DNA from: Marinococcus halophilus
Lineage (GTDB): Bacteria; Bacillota; Bacilli; Bacillales; Marinococcaceae
Assembly: GCF_002265875.1 (NCBI RefSeq)
Contig: NZ_NPFA01000020.1
Span: 1 to 35,259, forward strand
Direction: 5' to 3'
Length of the DNA: 35,259 nucleotides
Of the stretch, positions 14,811 through 23,331 are shown piece after piece; the first letter of the stretch is position 1, and every line of letters starts with the position of its first letter. The translations under genes were made by a program, and so were the position numbers. Under the pieces are notes generated by a model. The model searched no databases. It saw nothing but the letters and a program-made list of their open reading frames with translations, and had not been told where the DNA came from.

Positions 14811-16301
14811 ATGAAAGGCACACAAACAGAGGTTACGGATCTGCGCTCAGCGCTGGAAAGATTGAAAGAAACCCCCGGGCAACTAATTGAAACGAACGTG
14901 CCTGTAGATCCACACGGGGAATTATCTGGAGTTTATCGTCATGTAGGAGCAGGAGGGACGGTCAAACGCCCAACACAAATCGGACCAGCCATGATTTTTA
15001 ATGATATTAAAGGCCATCCTGGTGCTCGTGTTGTTAATGGCTTACTGGCAAGTCGGGAAAGAGTAGGAATGCTGCTTGATACCGATCCAGAACGGTTAGG
15101 CCACCTACTAAATGAATCAGTTAAAAACCCTATTGAACCAGTAACAGTTCCGAATCATCAAGCACCAGCTCAGGAAGTTGTTCATCGCGCAGATGATCCT
15201 GACTTCGATATTCGGAAACTTGTGCCAGCTCCTACAAATACCGAAGAAGATGCCGGCCCCTATATTACTATTGGGATGTGCTACGCTTCGGACTCAGAAA
15301 CAGGCGAATCTGATATGACTATCCATCGCCTCTGTTTGCAAAGTAAAGACGAAATGTCTATGTATTTCGTACCCGGGGCTCGTCATCTTGACGTTTTTCG
15401 TAAAAAAGCCGAAGCAGTTGGGGAGGCACTGCCTATATCTATTAGTATAGGGGTAGACCCGGCAGTCGAAATTGCCACAAGTTTTGAACCTCCAACGACT
15501 CCCCTAGGTTTTAATGAATTAGAGATTGCTGGTGGCATAAGAAAAAAAGCAGTAGAACTCACTGATTGTTTAACAATTAATGAAAAAGCTATAGCGAATG
15601 CGGAATATGTTATTGAGGGTGAACTTATTCCAAATAAACGAGTACGGGAAGATCAAAACACAAATACTGGAAAAGCTATGCCGGAATTTCCTGGTTATAC
15701 AGGTCCTGCTGTGAAAGAACTTCCAGTTATTAAAGTTAAGGCAGTTACGCATCGGAAAAACCCTATTATGCAAACAGTAATAGGGCCAAGCGAAGAGCAC
15801 GTTACAATGGCGGGCATACCTACAGAAGCGAGTATCATGCAAATGATTGATAAAGCTATGCCTGGTCGTCTACTAAATGTATATGCTCATTCCTCAGGCG
15901 GAGGCAAATATATGGCTGTTCTTCAATTTAAAAAAACTCAGGTCAGCGATGAAGGAAAGCAACGACAAGCTGCATTATTAGCATTTTCGGCTTTCTCTGA
16001 ATTAAAGCACATTTATATTGTAGATGAAGATGTGGATCCATTTGATAGTAATGATGTTTTGTGGTCAATGAATACACGCTTTCAAGGCGATGTAGATACC
16101 ATTTTCCTTCCAAATGTTCGTTGCCATCCTTTAGATCCATCACAAAGTCCAGAGTATAACCCACAGTTAAGCGGAAAAGGACTTTCCTGTAAAACGATTT
16201 TCGACTGCACTGTTCCTTATCACATGAAAGAAGAATTCAAACGAGCAGAATTTACAGAAGTCGATCCTACGAAGTGGGTGCCTGATCTGTACAATAAATA
16301 A
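14811..16301 (+). CDS. UbiD-type protocatechuate decarboxylase (AroY/LpdC group)
   Basis: The 496-residue protein is a prenyl-FMN-dependent decarboxylase. It resembles Klebsiella AroY (protocatechuate decarboxylase) as I recall that sequence, along its whole length: VDPHGELSGVYRHVGAGGTV, ADDPDFDIRKLVPAPTNT, then PEFPGYTG and GLSCKTIFDCTVPYHMK near the end. The catalytic R-E-E set of UbiD enzymes appears as R173 (IHRLC), E280 (VREDQ) and E292 (PEFPGY). The expected reaction is protocatechuate to catechol plus CO2. Gallate or 4-hydroxybenzoate decarboxylation (LpdC, BsdC) are alternatives, but pobA upstream and catA across the divergent promoter fit protocatechuate. UbiX follows directly to supply cofactor. 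Confidence 0.88.
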   Translation: MKGTQTEVTDLRSALERLKETPGQLIETNVPVDPHGELSGVYRHVGAGGTVKRPTQIGPAMIFNDIKGHPGARVVNGLLASRERVGMLLDTDPERLGHLLNESVKNPIEPVTVPNHQAPAQEVVHRADDPDFDIRKLVPAPTNTEEDAGPYITIGMCYASDSETGESDMTIHRLCLQSKDEMSMYFVPGARHLDVFRKKAEAVGEALPISISIGVDPAVEIATSFEPPTTPLGFNELEIAGGIRKKAVELTDCLTINEKAIANAEYVIEGELIPNKRVREDQNTNTGKAMPEFPGYTGPAVKELPVIKVKAVTHRKNPIMQTVIGPSEEHVTMAGIPTEASIMQMIDKAMPGRLLNVYAHSSGGGKYMAVLQFKKTQVSDEGKQRQAALLAFSAFSELKHIYIVDEDVDPFDSNDVLWSMNTRFQGDVDTIFLPNVRCHPLDPSQSPEYNPQLSGKGLSCKTIFDCTVPYHMKEEFKRAEFTEVDPTKWVPDLYNK

Positions 16302-16325
16302 CAAATAAAGAGAGAGGGATACCCA

Positions 16326-16904
16326 TTGAGACTAATCGTAGGTATATCTGGAGCTACAGGAGCCATTATTGGGATTCGCATTCTTGAATTATTACAACAA
16401 ACGGATATAGAAACACACCTCGTTATTTCGGCGTGGGGAAAAACGACAATTGAATTTGAAACGTCTTTTACAGTTAAAGAAGTAGAAGCACTGGCAGACT
16501 ATTCGTATTCTCACAAAGATCAAGCTGCTAAGCTTTCCAGTGGCTCTTTTCAAGTAGACGGGATGATCGTAGCCCCTTGCAGTATGAAAACTATTGCATC
16601 AATACGTATGGGGCTAGCCGATAATTTATTATCACGAACAGCTGATGTAGTGCTGAAGGAAAGAAAACAACTATTGCTATTAGCAAGAGAAACACCCTTG
16701 AATACTATTCATTTGGAGAACATGACAGAACTCTCTCGAATGGGAGCCATTATTTTTCCAATGATGCCAGCTTTTTATAATCACCCGAAAAATATTCAAG
16801 ATACCATCGATCATTTAGCTTATCGAACGTTGGATCAATACGGAATTTCATTTACAGAAGCAAAAAGGTGGAATGGAATAAAAGAAGGCAGGTCGTCCAT
16901 ATAA
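16326..16904 (+). CDS. ubiX: UbiX-type flavin prenyltransferase
   Basis: The product of 192 residues makes prenylated FMN from FMNH2 and dimethylallyl phosphate, the cofactor of the adjacent decarboxylase. The family signatures are GISGATGAIIGIRILE at the N-terminus, S-A-W-G-K, then VAPCSMKTIASIRMGLADNLLSRTADVVLKERK and LARETPLNTIHLENM. The start is TTG, with a GAGAGGG ribosome site about 8 bases ahead; the TTG codon gives the normal family N-terminus MRLIVGISGATG. In Bacillus and Lactobacillus it corresponds to BsdB/LpdB. No third small subunit (BsdD/LpdD) gene follows. Confidence 0.9.
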   Translation: MRLIVGISGATGAIIGIRILELLQQTDIETHLVISAWGKTTIEFETSFTVKEVEALADYSYSHKDQAAKLSSGSFQVDGMIVAPCSMKTIASIRMGLADNLLSRTADVVLKERKQLLLLARETPLNTIHLENMTELSRMGAIIFPMMPAFYNHPKNIQDTIDHLAYRTLDQYGISFTEAKRWNGIKEGRSSI

Positions 16905-16907
16905 AAT

Positions 16908-16951
16908 GAGGGAGCATTGCTTCCTCTAACTAACAATTGTAAACGCTTACT
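16908..16951 (+). promoter_or_regulatory. Intercistronic hairpin and cre-like site before the TRAP genes
   Basis: GAGGGAGC (16908-16915) pairs with GCTTCCTC (16919-16926) through a three-base loop, with no T-run after it. TGTAAACGCTTACT (16938-16951) matches the cre consensus at 13 of 14 positions. Together they suggest separate control or message processing between ubiX and dctP. Confidence 0.5.
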
Positions 16952-16993
16952 CAATTATTATACTGAATTTTTCGACATTAGGAGGGTTTAATA

Positions 16994-18046
16994 ATGAAAA
17001 AATGGAAATGCGTCAGCTCCATTTTGATAACAGGGCTGGTACTACCATTGATGGCCTCCTGCTCTACAGATGCACAAGGAGAAGAACAACAAGATCTAAC
17101 GTTCACTATGGGCCATATGGATCCTCCCCATCATATTCAAGGCACCGAAGTTATGGAGCCGTTCGACGAGAAAGTTGGAAAATTGACAAATGAAAAGGTT
17201 AATTTTCAAATATATCCCGGGGGTGCGTTAGCTGGTCCTGATGAAACGTACGATAATATCGAATTAGGGGTCATGGAATCTGGAAGAGGGCTTCAAGGGT
17301 ATAATGCTGGAAAATTTCCTGTTTCCGCAGTAATGGAAATGCCGTTCCTCGCCCAAGGTAGCGCTGAAGAAATGAGTATCACCTTTCAGCAATTGTATGA
17401 AGAATTTCCAGCTATTCAGGAGGAATATGAGGGAACAAAACCCTTATGGCTTCACACCTCTGACGCTTATGCCATCATTACCAAAGATGAAAAAGTCGAA
17501 AATTTTGAAGACGTGAAAGGCATGAAAATACGTTCTCCCTCTGTTCAAACAAGTAATATGATTGAATCTTGGGGAGCAACGTCTGTTTCTCTGCCTGCTC
17601 CAGATATTTATGATTCTATGCAGAAAGGTGTTATCGATGGGGCTATTATTCCTGTAACAGCTATTGAAGATTTTAATCTTTACGATGTGGTTGATTACGT
17701 TACCATCGGGGATTTTAATACAGCTTTATTTTACGTAACGATGAATAAAGAAAGTTGGAACGAAATACCGAACCAAGATCAAAAAATCATCGAACAAGAA
17801 TTACTCGGGGAACCAATGGCATCTTTAGCAGGGCAAAAATTTGATGAATTAGAACAAGAGACAGAAGTAGAAGCAAAAGAACAAGGCATTGAATTTTATG
17901 AACTTCCCGAAGAAGAAATAAATAAATTCGAAAATGCTTCAGAAAACGTTACTCAAAACTGGATCGAAGATATGGAATCTCAAGGAGTCGAAGGACAAAA
18001 GATATATAATCGAGCAGAAGAACTTATGACTGACAATGACAAATAG
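16994..18046 (+). CDS. dctP: TRAP transporter substrate-binding lipoprotein (DctP type)
   Basis: The 350-residue precursor has a lipoprotein signal with lipobox LMASC (C23). The mature part shows the DctP fold pattern: HMDPPHHIQGTEVMEPFDEKV, a YPGGALAG segment, then KGMKIRSPSVQT with the arginine that usually grips the substrate carboxylate, and DGAIIPVTAIEDF. It would capture an organic acid outside the membrane and hand it to DctQM. Being placed behind pobA-ubiD-ubiX, the likely ligand is 4-hydroxybenzoate or another aromatic acid. The protein is rich in D and E, as in salt-adapted bacilli. AGGAGGG precedes the ATG. Confidence 0.88.
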   Translation: MKKWKCVSSILITGLVLPLMASCSTDAQGEEQQDLTFTMGHMDPPHHIQGTEVMEPFDEKVGKLTNEKVNFQIYPGGALAGPDETYDNIELGVMESGRGLQGYNAGKFPVSAVMEMPFLAQGSAEEMSITFQQLYEEFPAIQEEYEGTKPLWLHTSDAYAIITKDEKVENFEDVKGMKIRSPSVQTSNMIESWGATSVSLPAPDIYDSMQKGVIDGAIIPVTAIEDFNLYDVVDYVTIGDFNTALFYVTMNKESWNEIPNQDQKIIEQELLGEPMASLAGQKFDELEQETEVEAKEQGIEFYELPEEEINKFENASENVTQNWIEDMESQGVEGQKIYNRAEELMTDNDK

Positions 18047-18060
18047 ACAGGGGGCAGATT

Positions 18061-18633
18061 ATGAAATCGGACACCAGTAAATCAATTGTACGGGAATTTG
18101 ATACGCCTAAAGAGCAAGATAAACTAGCTCAAATCACTAACAATCTTGAAAAAATAGCATATTTCTTTAGCGAAATATTGCATAAAGTTTCTAGTGTAGC
18201 GCTATTTGCAATGATGATTCTCACAACATGTGATGTAATTGGTCGTTATTTTTTTAATCAACCGGTTACCGGGACTTATGAACTTACTGGGCTGTTCTTA
18301 TCCATTATCGTATTTTTAAGTTTAGGAAAAACACAATTATGGAGAGAACATATAGAAATAGATGTACTAACTAAAAGGCTTCCATTAAAAATTAGGGAAA
18401 GTATTCACGCATTTGGCTCCTTTTTGTTAACTGTATTGCTTATTGTTACTACAGGATATACTACAAATTATGCTTGGCGGGTAGGAATGAGTGGAGAGAC
18501 CAGTGGTGATCTACAACTTCCTTTGTTTATTTTTATCCTCTTCGCTGTAATCGGTTTGCTGTGCTTTACTTTAACCATGCTTGTAAAGGCTTTACATTCT
18601 ACGCTATTGGTGGTGAGCCGAGATGAGTCCTGA
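18061..18633 (+). CDS. dctQ: TRAP transporter small membrane subunit (DctQ type)
   Basis: This 190-residue protein has four membrane segments (about 44-62, 78-94, 118-138, 154-174) and the DctQ signature around V-I-G-R-Y-F-F-N-Q-P-V-T-G-T-Y-E-L. It is the small subunit that packs against DctM in a sodium- or proton-driven importer. The N-terminal 40 residues are hydrophilic and longer than usual. Its end overlaps the dctM start by 11 bases. Confidence 0.87.
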   Translation: MKSDTSKSIVREFDTPKEQDKLAQITNNLEKIAYFFSEILHKVSSVALFAMMILTTCDVIGRYFFNQPVTGTYELTGLFLSIIVFLSLGKTQLWREHIEIDVLTKRLPLKIRESIHAFGSFLLTVLLIVTTGYTTNYAWRVGMSGETSGDLQLPLFIFILFAVIGLLCFTLTMLVKALHSTLLVVSRDES

Positions 18634-19927
18634 ACTCTTAGGTATTTTAGGCGTTGCCTTATTATTTGTGTTCATTTTATTTCGTATGTCGGTTGGTTTA
18701 TCACTATTTATTGTTGGTTTTTTAGGGGTCTCTGCTTTGACTACATGGGATGGGGGACTAGCACGTTTAGGAACTTCTATGTTCGTGACAGCAAACGATT
18801 ATAGCTTAAGTGTTATACCGTTGTTTGTATTGATGGGAATGTTTTTGTCTAACACCGGCTTAGGAAAAGACTTATTCAAAGCTGCTGATAATTGGATGGG
18901 GCACTTGCGCGGAGGTCTTGCTGTTGCTACGGTAGGAGCCAGTTCAATTTTTTCCGCCATATCGGGTTCTGCTAATGCTACTACAGCTACATTAGCGCGA
19001 ATCACTATTCCCGAAATGAAGGAATATGATTATAAAACAACTTTTTCTACGGCAGCTGTAGCTGCTGGTGGAACGTTAGGTTCACTCATCCCTCCAAGTG
19101 TGATTTTGTTAATGTACGGAGCTTTAACTTCCGAACCTATAGGTCCGTTGTTAATAGCGGGGCTAATACCGGGCATTCTTTTAACAATTTTGTTTATAAT
19201 TTTGATTAATGTTCAAGTGCGCTTAAATCCAGAAATTGCTCCTAAAAAAGAGTCCAACTCCGCCTGGAAAAAGAAAATTTTTTCCTTGAAAAGCGTATGG
19301 CCTTTCCTCGTTGTATTTTTTATCAGCATCGGAGGTATTTATTTTGGGGTATTTACTCCTAGTGAAGCTGGCGGCATTGGAGCCATAGGGGCATTTTTAT
19401 TAGCTCTAGTGACCAAGCGCTTGAGCTGGAAAGGATTATCAACTTCTTTGGACGAAGCAGTACGTTTAACCGTTATGCTATTTTTAATATTGATCGGAGC
19501 TTCGCTATTTGGAGAATTTTTAGCTTTGAGTCAGCTTCCTATGGGCCTAACCTCGTTTGTACAAACACTTGATGTATCTCCATATGTTATCTTGGCCGTA
19601 ATTTTGTTGATTTATTTTATTCTCGGTATGTTTATGGAAGGTATTGCCATTATGGTATTAACACTTCCGATCGTTTATCCAATGATTACAGATTTAGGAT
19701 TTGATGGTATTTGGTTTGGCATTATTATGGTTATGGTAACTAATACAGCTTTATTGACCCCTCCACTAGGGTTGAGCGTTTATATTATCAGTGGGATTGT
19801 TAAAGACGTATCGATTGAACGAATATTTAAAGGAGTAATGCCAGCCGTTTTTACAATGGTTCTATTTACTATTTTGCTCATAATTTTTCCTCAAATAGTG
19901 ACATATTGGCCTTCGTTAATTCAATAA
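18623..19927 (+). CDS. dctM: TRAP transporter large membrane subunit (DctM type)
   Basis: The protein has 434 residues and about twelve membrane segments, the usual size of DctM. Conserved parts include PLFVLMGMFLSNTGLGKDLF, SGSANATTATLARITIPEM, the GGTLGSLIPPSV loop, GVFTPSEAGGIGA and NTALLTPPLGLSVYI. It forms the transport channel and couples uptake to Na+ (or H+). It is the last gene of the right-going aromatic unit and is followed by a strong terminator. Confidence 0.9.
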   Translation: MSPELLGILGVALLFVFILFRMSVGLSLFIVGFLGVSALTTWDGGLARLGTSMFVTANDYSLSVIPLFVLMGMFLSNTGLGKDLFKAADNWMGHLRGGLAVATVGASSIFSAISGSANATTATLARITIPEMKEYDYKTTFSTAAVAAGGTLGSLIPPSVILLMYGALTSEPIGPLLIAGLIPGILLTILFIILINVQVRLNPEIAPKKESNSAWKKKIFSLKSVWPFLVVFFISIGGIYFGVFTPSEAGGIGAIGAFLLALVTKRLSWKGLSTSLDEAVRLTVMLFLILIGASLFGEFLALSQLPMGLTSFVQTLDVSPYVILAVILLIYFILGMFMEGIAIMVLTLPIVYPMITDLGFDGIWFGIIMVMVTNTALLTPPLGLSVYIISGIVKDVSIERIFKGVMPAVFTMVLFTILLIIFPQIVTYWPSLIQ

Positions 19928-19975
19928 AATGAATTTTTAACTTTAAATTTATTATTTCAAGATTATTTAGAATGA

Positions 19976-20030
19976 AAACCACGATCTAAAGGAATTGAAA
20001 TTCCTCTAAATCGTGGTTTATTTATTATTA
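19976..20030 (+). terminator. Strong terminator after the TRAP operon
   Basis: AAACCACGAT (19976-19985) pairs with ATCGTGGTTT (20010-20019), with AGGAA/TTCCT extending the inner stem, followed by ATTTATTATTA. It may also serve the opposite strand. Confidence 0.75.
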
Positions 20031-20207
20031 TTAAAATTTCTTCTTCCTAAGGGTAGCGAAAGACGAATCGCAATTCGAGGTATTAATTTTTGGAGAAACG
20101 CTTTCTGTATGCCATATAAACTTACCTGTAAAACCATATACTAAGCTGATAATGATTACTAAAAAGTGATGCCTTAAAAATGGTAAATAAGCTAAGGTTT
20201 CCACTCC
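20031..20207 (-). pseudogene. nhaC: C-terminal remnant of an NhaC-type Na+/H+ antiporter
   Basis: The - strand reads GVETLAYLPFLRHHFLVIII and then a SLVYGFTGKFIW stretch with a basic tail, matching the C-terminus of the nhaC pseudogene at 23332-23958. Only about 58 codons remain; upstream homology ends abruptly near 20207. No start or promoter is present. It is a second, separately decayed nhaC copy 3.2 kb from the first. Confidence 0.75.
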
Positions 20208-20463
20208 AAAAAGGGAGTTCGGTGACCTTTGTTTATAATACATTATTCGTTTTTATAGTTTTTCGATTTTTTCTTTCATCTTTTTTCATATTGCCAGCTA
20301 AAAACAATACCCTGTCAAAAAGGGGAAAAGAAATTATTTTATCTCTTTATTGTTTTGCTTTTTATTTTGAAAACTAATTCATTCTTATTTTTATTTATAA
20401 TCTTTATCAATGTTAAATGTTTATAGAGCACAGCTCTTAAAACAACTAAGCATAAAATCAAAA
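20208..20463. other. AT-rich intergenic stretch, nothing recognised
   Basis: No supported gene or structured element was seen here. A 65-codon open frame on the + strand is of low complexity (F, S, L and K rich), lacks a ribosome site and overlaps the nhaC remnant. Confidence 0.5.
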
Positions 20464-20490
20464 CCCTCAGTTTAATGTTAAAACTAAGGG
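20464..20490 (-). terminator. Terminator of the HD-domain gene
   Basis: CCCTCAGTTT (20464-20473) pairs with AAACTAAGGG (20481-20490) with one mismatch; read leftwards it is followed by TTTTGATTTTAT. Confidence 0.6.
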
Positions 20491-20514
20491 ACTGAAAATA
20501 ACAGATGGGAAGAT

Positions 20515-21153
20515 CTAGCTATCCCATTTTGAACGTAATATACATGAACAAAAATTATTCTGAGGATATTCTGGTTCGAAATATTTGATAACGTCCGATT
20601 TTATATTTCCAAAAGTTGTTTCAGGCTTATGCTTAAACCCATCGTAAAAAGCTTTTATAACATCATGCTTAAAATCTCCTCTAGGAAATTTATTGACTAT
20701 TGCTTTTCTTATATCATTAGCATATTGTTCCCAATTATCTCCCATGACATCCATACCTACGCCATGGTACAACAATGCCACGTTATCTTCTTTGTGTTCG
20801 GCTACTCCTAATGTTGTGTGTAAAGCAATAGCATCCCAAGCTAGTTGTAAATCATGCTCATGATAATTATATGTTTCTAAAAATTGTCTTACAGTATTAG
20901 CGCCATCTACTTCAAACCTTAAGTCACTACTACTGTACTGTTCTGTTAAACCTAAATCATGAAACAAAGCCGTAATATAAAGCAATTCCTTATCGTAATT
21001 CAAATTATCTTGCATACCTTTTATTTCTCCAAATAAATAAACTCTATTTGAATGGTTCCAAATTAACTCATTACCATATTCTTTTACGATGCCTTGTGCG
21101 TCTTGAATAATTTTACTATCTGGCACTTTAATTTCGTCCAAATTACTAATCAT
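20515..21153 (-). CDS. HD-domain phosphohydrolase/hydratase-like protein
   Basis: The 212-residue cytosolic protein has an HD metal site: H34 (WNHSNRVYLFG), H65-D66 (ALFHDLGL), followed by RFEVDGANTVRQFL and WDAIALHTTLGVAEH with further histidines. The SNRV, EVDGAN and IALHTT segments resemble the cyanamide hydratase-like branch of HD proteins, found in fungi and many bacteria; activity there is mostly unproven. AAGGAGTC precedes the ATG. It stands alone between the nhaC remnant and bioB. A C-terminal cysteine pair (NNFCSCILR) is of unknown meaning. Confidence 0.8.
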   Translation of the reverse strand: MISNLDEIKVPDSKIIQDAQGIVKEYGNELIWNHSNRVYLFGEIKGMQDNLNYDKELLYITALFHDLGLTEQYSSSDLRFEVDGANTVRQFLETYNYHEHDLQLAWDAIALHTTLGVAEHKEDNVALLYHGVGMDVMGDNWEQYANDIRKAIVNKFPRGDFKHDVIKAFYDGFKHKPETTFGNIKSDVIKYFEPEYPQNNFCSCILRSKWDS

Positions 21154-21376
21154 TAGAAAGACTCCTTATAAAAATATAATATAAATATTTTCCCCATTAA
21201 AAGTTTTTGCTAAACCTTAAATAGTTAAAGCGTTCTTCCGTTTAAAAAGGTACAATGGCTTCGATCTTGGTATTCGCGTTTTTTAACAAGGCAAGCTTTG
21301 GCTATTTACTTTCAGCTGGCAGCAAGAACAGGGAGAAGCTCTTTTGCGGCCACGGAGCAGGAAACTATCTATGTGC

Positions 21377-22387
21377 TTATGAAGAGTACATTTCAGCACT
21401 TTGGGTAAACGCGTTTTCTTCGATTCTAAACCCGGCGTCCTCAATCATTTGAAGATCTTTTTTCCACGCCTGTCCCGGCGTTGTTAAATAATCGCCCAGA
21501 AAAATCGAATTCACCGCATACAAAGCAAGCGGCTGCATGCTCTTTAAATTTTCTTCGCGTCCGCCGGCTGCCCGGATTTCTTTTGAGGGAAGAATCATTC
21601 GGGCAAGCGCTAAAATGCGGAGGCACTCCTCTGGCCGTAGGCCCGGCTGGTGTTCAAAAGCTGTACCCTCAATCGCATGAAGAAAATTCACTGGCACGGA
21701 ATCAGCACCGATCTCTTTTAAGGCATACAATACATTGATAATATCCTCGTGGCTTTCCCCCATGCCGGCGATTAATCCCGAACAGGGGGAGATGCCTGCC
21801 CGGATAGCTTCATTCACCGTTCCCGTCCGGTCTTCATATGTATGAGTGGTAACAATATTTTCGTGAAAACGTTCCGAAGAGTTGACGTTATGGTTGTAAC
21901 GGTCTACACCAGCTGCTTTCAGCCGCTTGCCCTGACCTTCCTTTAAAATTCCCAGGCAGGCGCATACTTTTAACTGGCTCGTGGCTTTAATTTCTTCGAC
22001 TGCTTCTTCCACGATCCGAAGCTCTTTTTCTGAGGGACCGCGACCGCTTGCCACAATACAGTAGGTCCCGGCTCCACGCTTTTCCGCCTCCCGGGCTCCC
22101 TGGACGATTTCTTTGGAGGGCATCATACGGTATTTGGAAATTACCGCTTTGGAATCAATGGACTGAGCACAGTAACCACAGTTTTCCGAGCAGAGACCGG
22201 ACTTTGTATTGATGATCATATTTAATTTTACTTGGTTCTGATAGTAATGCGATCGGAGCAGATAGGCCGCTTCCAGCTGCTCAAGCAGCCGTTCCCCAGG
22301 TTCCTTTAGAAAGGCAGCTGCTTCCTCCCTTGTTAAATGTTTTCCTTGTTGTATTTCTCTGGCCCGTTCAATCCAGAATGTGCCCAT
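21377..22387 (-). CDS. bioB: Biotin synthase
   Basis: A radical SAM enzyme of 336 residues that inserts sulfur into dethiobiotin. The SAM [4Fe-4S] motif is C66-x3-C70-x2-C73 in GLCSENCGYCAQS, and the auxiliary cluster ligands and YNHNVNSSE segment are visible. AAAAGGAG lies about 11 bases ahead of the ATG. It follows bioY by three bases, so both are expressed from the BirA-controlled promoter. The remaining bio genes (bioA, D, F, W, I) are not in the window. Base composition is clearly more GC-rich than the nearby aromatic cluster. Confidence 0.95.
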   Translation of the reverse strand: MGTFWIERAREIQQGKHLTREEAAAFLKEPGERLLEQLEAAYLLRSHYYQNQVKLNMIINTKSGLCSENCGYCAQSIDSKAVISKYRMMPSKEIVQGAREAEKRGAGTYCIVASGRGPSEKELRIVEEAVEEIKATSQLKVCACLGILKEGQGKRLKAAGVDRYNHNVNSSERFHENIVTTHTYEDRTGTVNEAIRAGISPCSGLIAGMGESHEDIINVLYALKEIGADSVPVNFLHAIEGTAFEHQPGLRPEECLRILALARMILPSKEIRAAGGREENLKSMQPLALYAVNSIFLGDYLTTPGQAWKKDLQMIEDAGFRIEENAFTQSAEMYSS

Positions 22388-22390
22388 GGG

Positions 22391-22987
22391 TTATGCAGCT
22401 CCTTTTGATGAGTTTGTTCCTCGTTCTGTTTTTCGTAAAATACGCAGAAGGCGGCGCGCCAGCCAGGCTGCTCCCACAGCTAATAGAATATCCTTCGGCA
22501 TCGGTGCAAGCATCCACAGCCAGGCCGTGGTGTACGAAAATCCGCCCGGAGCGGCAAACCACCATTCGTAGGCCATATACATCCAATTCGTCCCAACGAG
22601 GTAATTCAGCGCTGTGCCTATAAGTGCGGCTGCACTAAAGGCCGTGAGTGAACGTTTTTGTTCGGATAAAACACCAACTACGTAAGCTACAAGAATATAA
22701 GAAAGTAAAAAGCCAAATGTCGGTGAAATGACCGCATCAAGTCCTCCCGACCAACGGGCAAATACCGGCATCCCGGCGAGACCGGTCAGCAGGTACAAAA
22801 CCATAGCAAGCGGAGCATATTTTTTGCCGAGCAGCAGGCCGGCTAAAATACATACCGCTGTTTGAAGCGTAATTGGTACCCCGCCAATCACAAAAATCGG
22901 AGCGATGGACGTGATATTTGCTCCAATCATCATTAAAGCCGCAAACAAGGCGGCTAAGACAAAGCCGTGTAGTCGTGACTGAATCAT
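22391..22987 (-). CDS. bioY: Biotin ECF transporter S component
   Basis: The 198-residue membrane protein has six hydrophobic segments and the BioY features GGVPITLQTAVCILAGLLLG and SPTFGFLLSYILVAYVVG. It binds biotin and imports it with the shared ECF ATPases and EcfT, which are encoded elsewhere. An upstream ATG at 23032 is in frame, but AAAGGAGGGAG directly precedes the ATG at 22987, giving the normal N-terminus MIQSRLHGFVLAALFAALM. It is the first gene of the operon. Confidence 0.92.
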   Translation of the reverse strand: MIQSRLHGFVLAALFAALMMIGANITSIAPIFVIGGVPITLQTAVCILAGLLLGKKYAPLAMVLYLLTGLAGMPVFARWSGGLDAVISPTFGFLLSYILVAYVVGVLSEQKRSLTAFSAAALIGTALNYLVGTNWMYMAYEWWFAAPGGFSYTTAWLWMLAPMPKDILLAVGAAWLARRLLRILRKTERGTNSSKGAA

Positions 22988-23052
22988 GAACTCCCTCCTT
23001 TTGTAGTACGTTAACAAAGATGTTTCTTTCACAACAAAATCATTTGCCCATT

Positions 23053-23105
23053 AGTATATAGGGACAAAATCATATTGTAAACCAAATAATTAAAATGGTT
23101 AACAA
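23053..23105 (-). promoter_or_regulatory. bioY promoter with BirA operator
   Basis: Read leftwards, TTTACA (23076-23081), a 17-base spacer and TATACT (23053-23058) form the promoter. The dyad TTGTAAACC (23075-23083) and GGTTAACAA (23097-23105) with 13 bases between is the Gram-positive BirA box and covers the -35 box, so biotin-loaded BirA would shut off bioY-bioB. Confidence 0.88.
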
Positions 23106-23331
23106 AATTACTTTCTCTAAGTTAACCACGTCGTTAAATTATGTTTTCTAGTTAGCGTTGGGTTGGGAAAAAGTCTAGGCACCAGTAGGGAAGAAATTTT
23201 TATAGGAGCAGTATATTTTTCAAAAATGTCATTACTTTTAGTTAGCAGAAGCTAAAATCACTGAATTCTATTAATAAAAAGAAAAAACGGACTAAAGAAA
23301 TTAATTCTCAGCCCGTGTTACTTTATTGTTT

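Noticed and set aside
20180-20377. 65-codon open frame on the + strand rich in F, L and K
   Set aside because: It overlaps the nhaC remnant on the other strand, lacks a ribosome site and is of low complexity.
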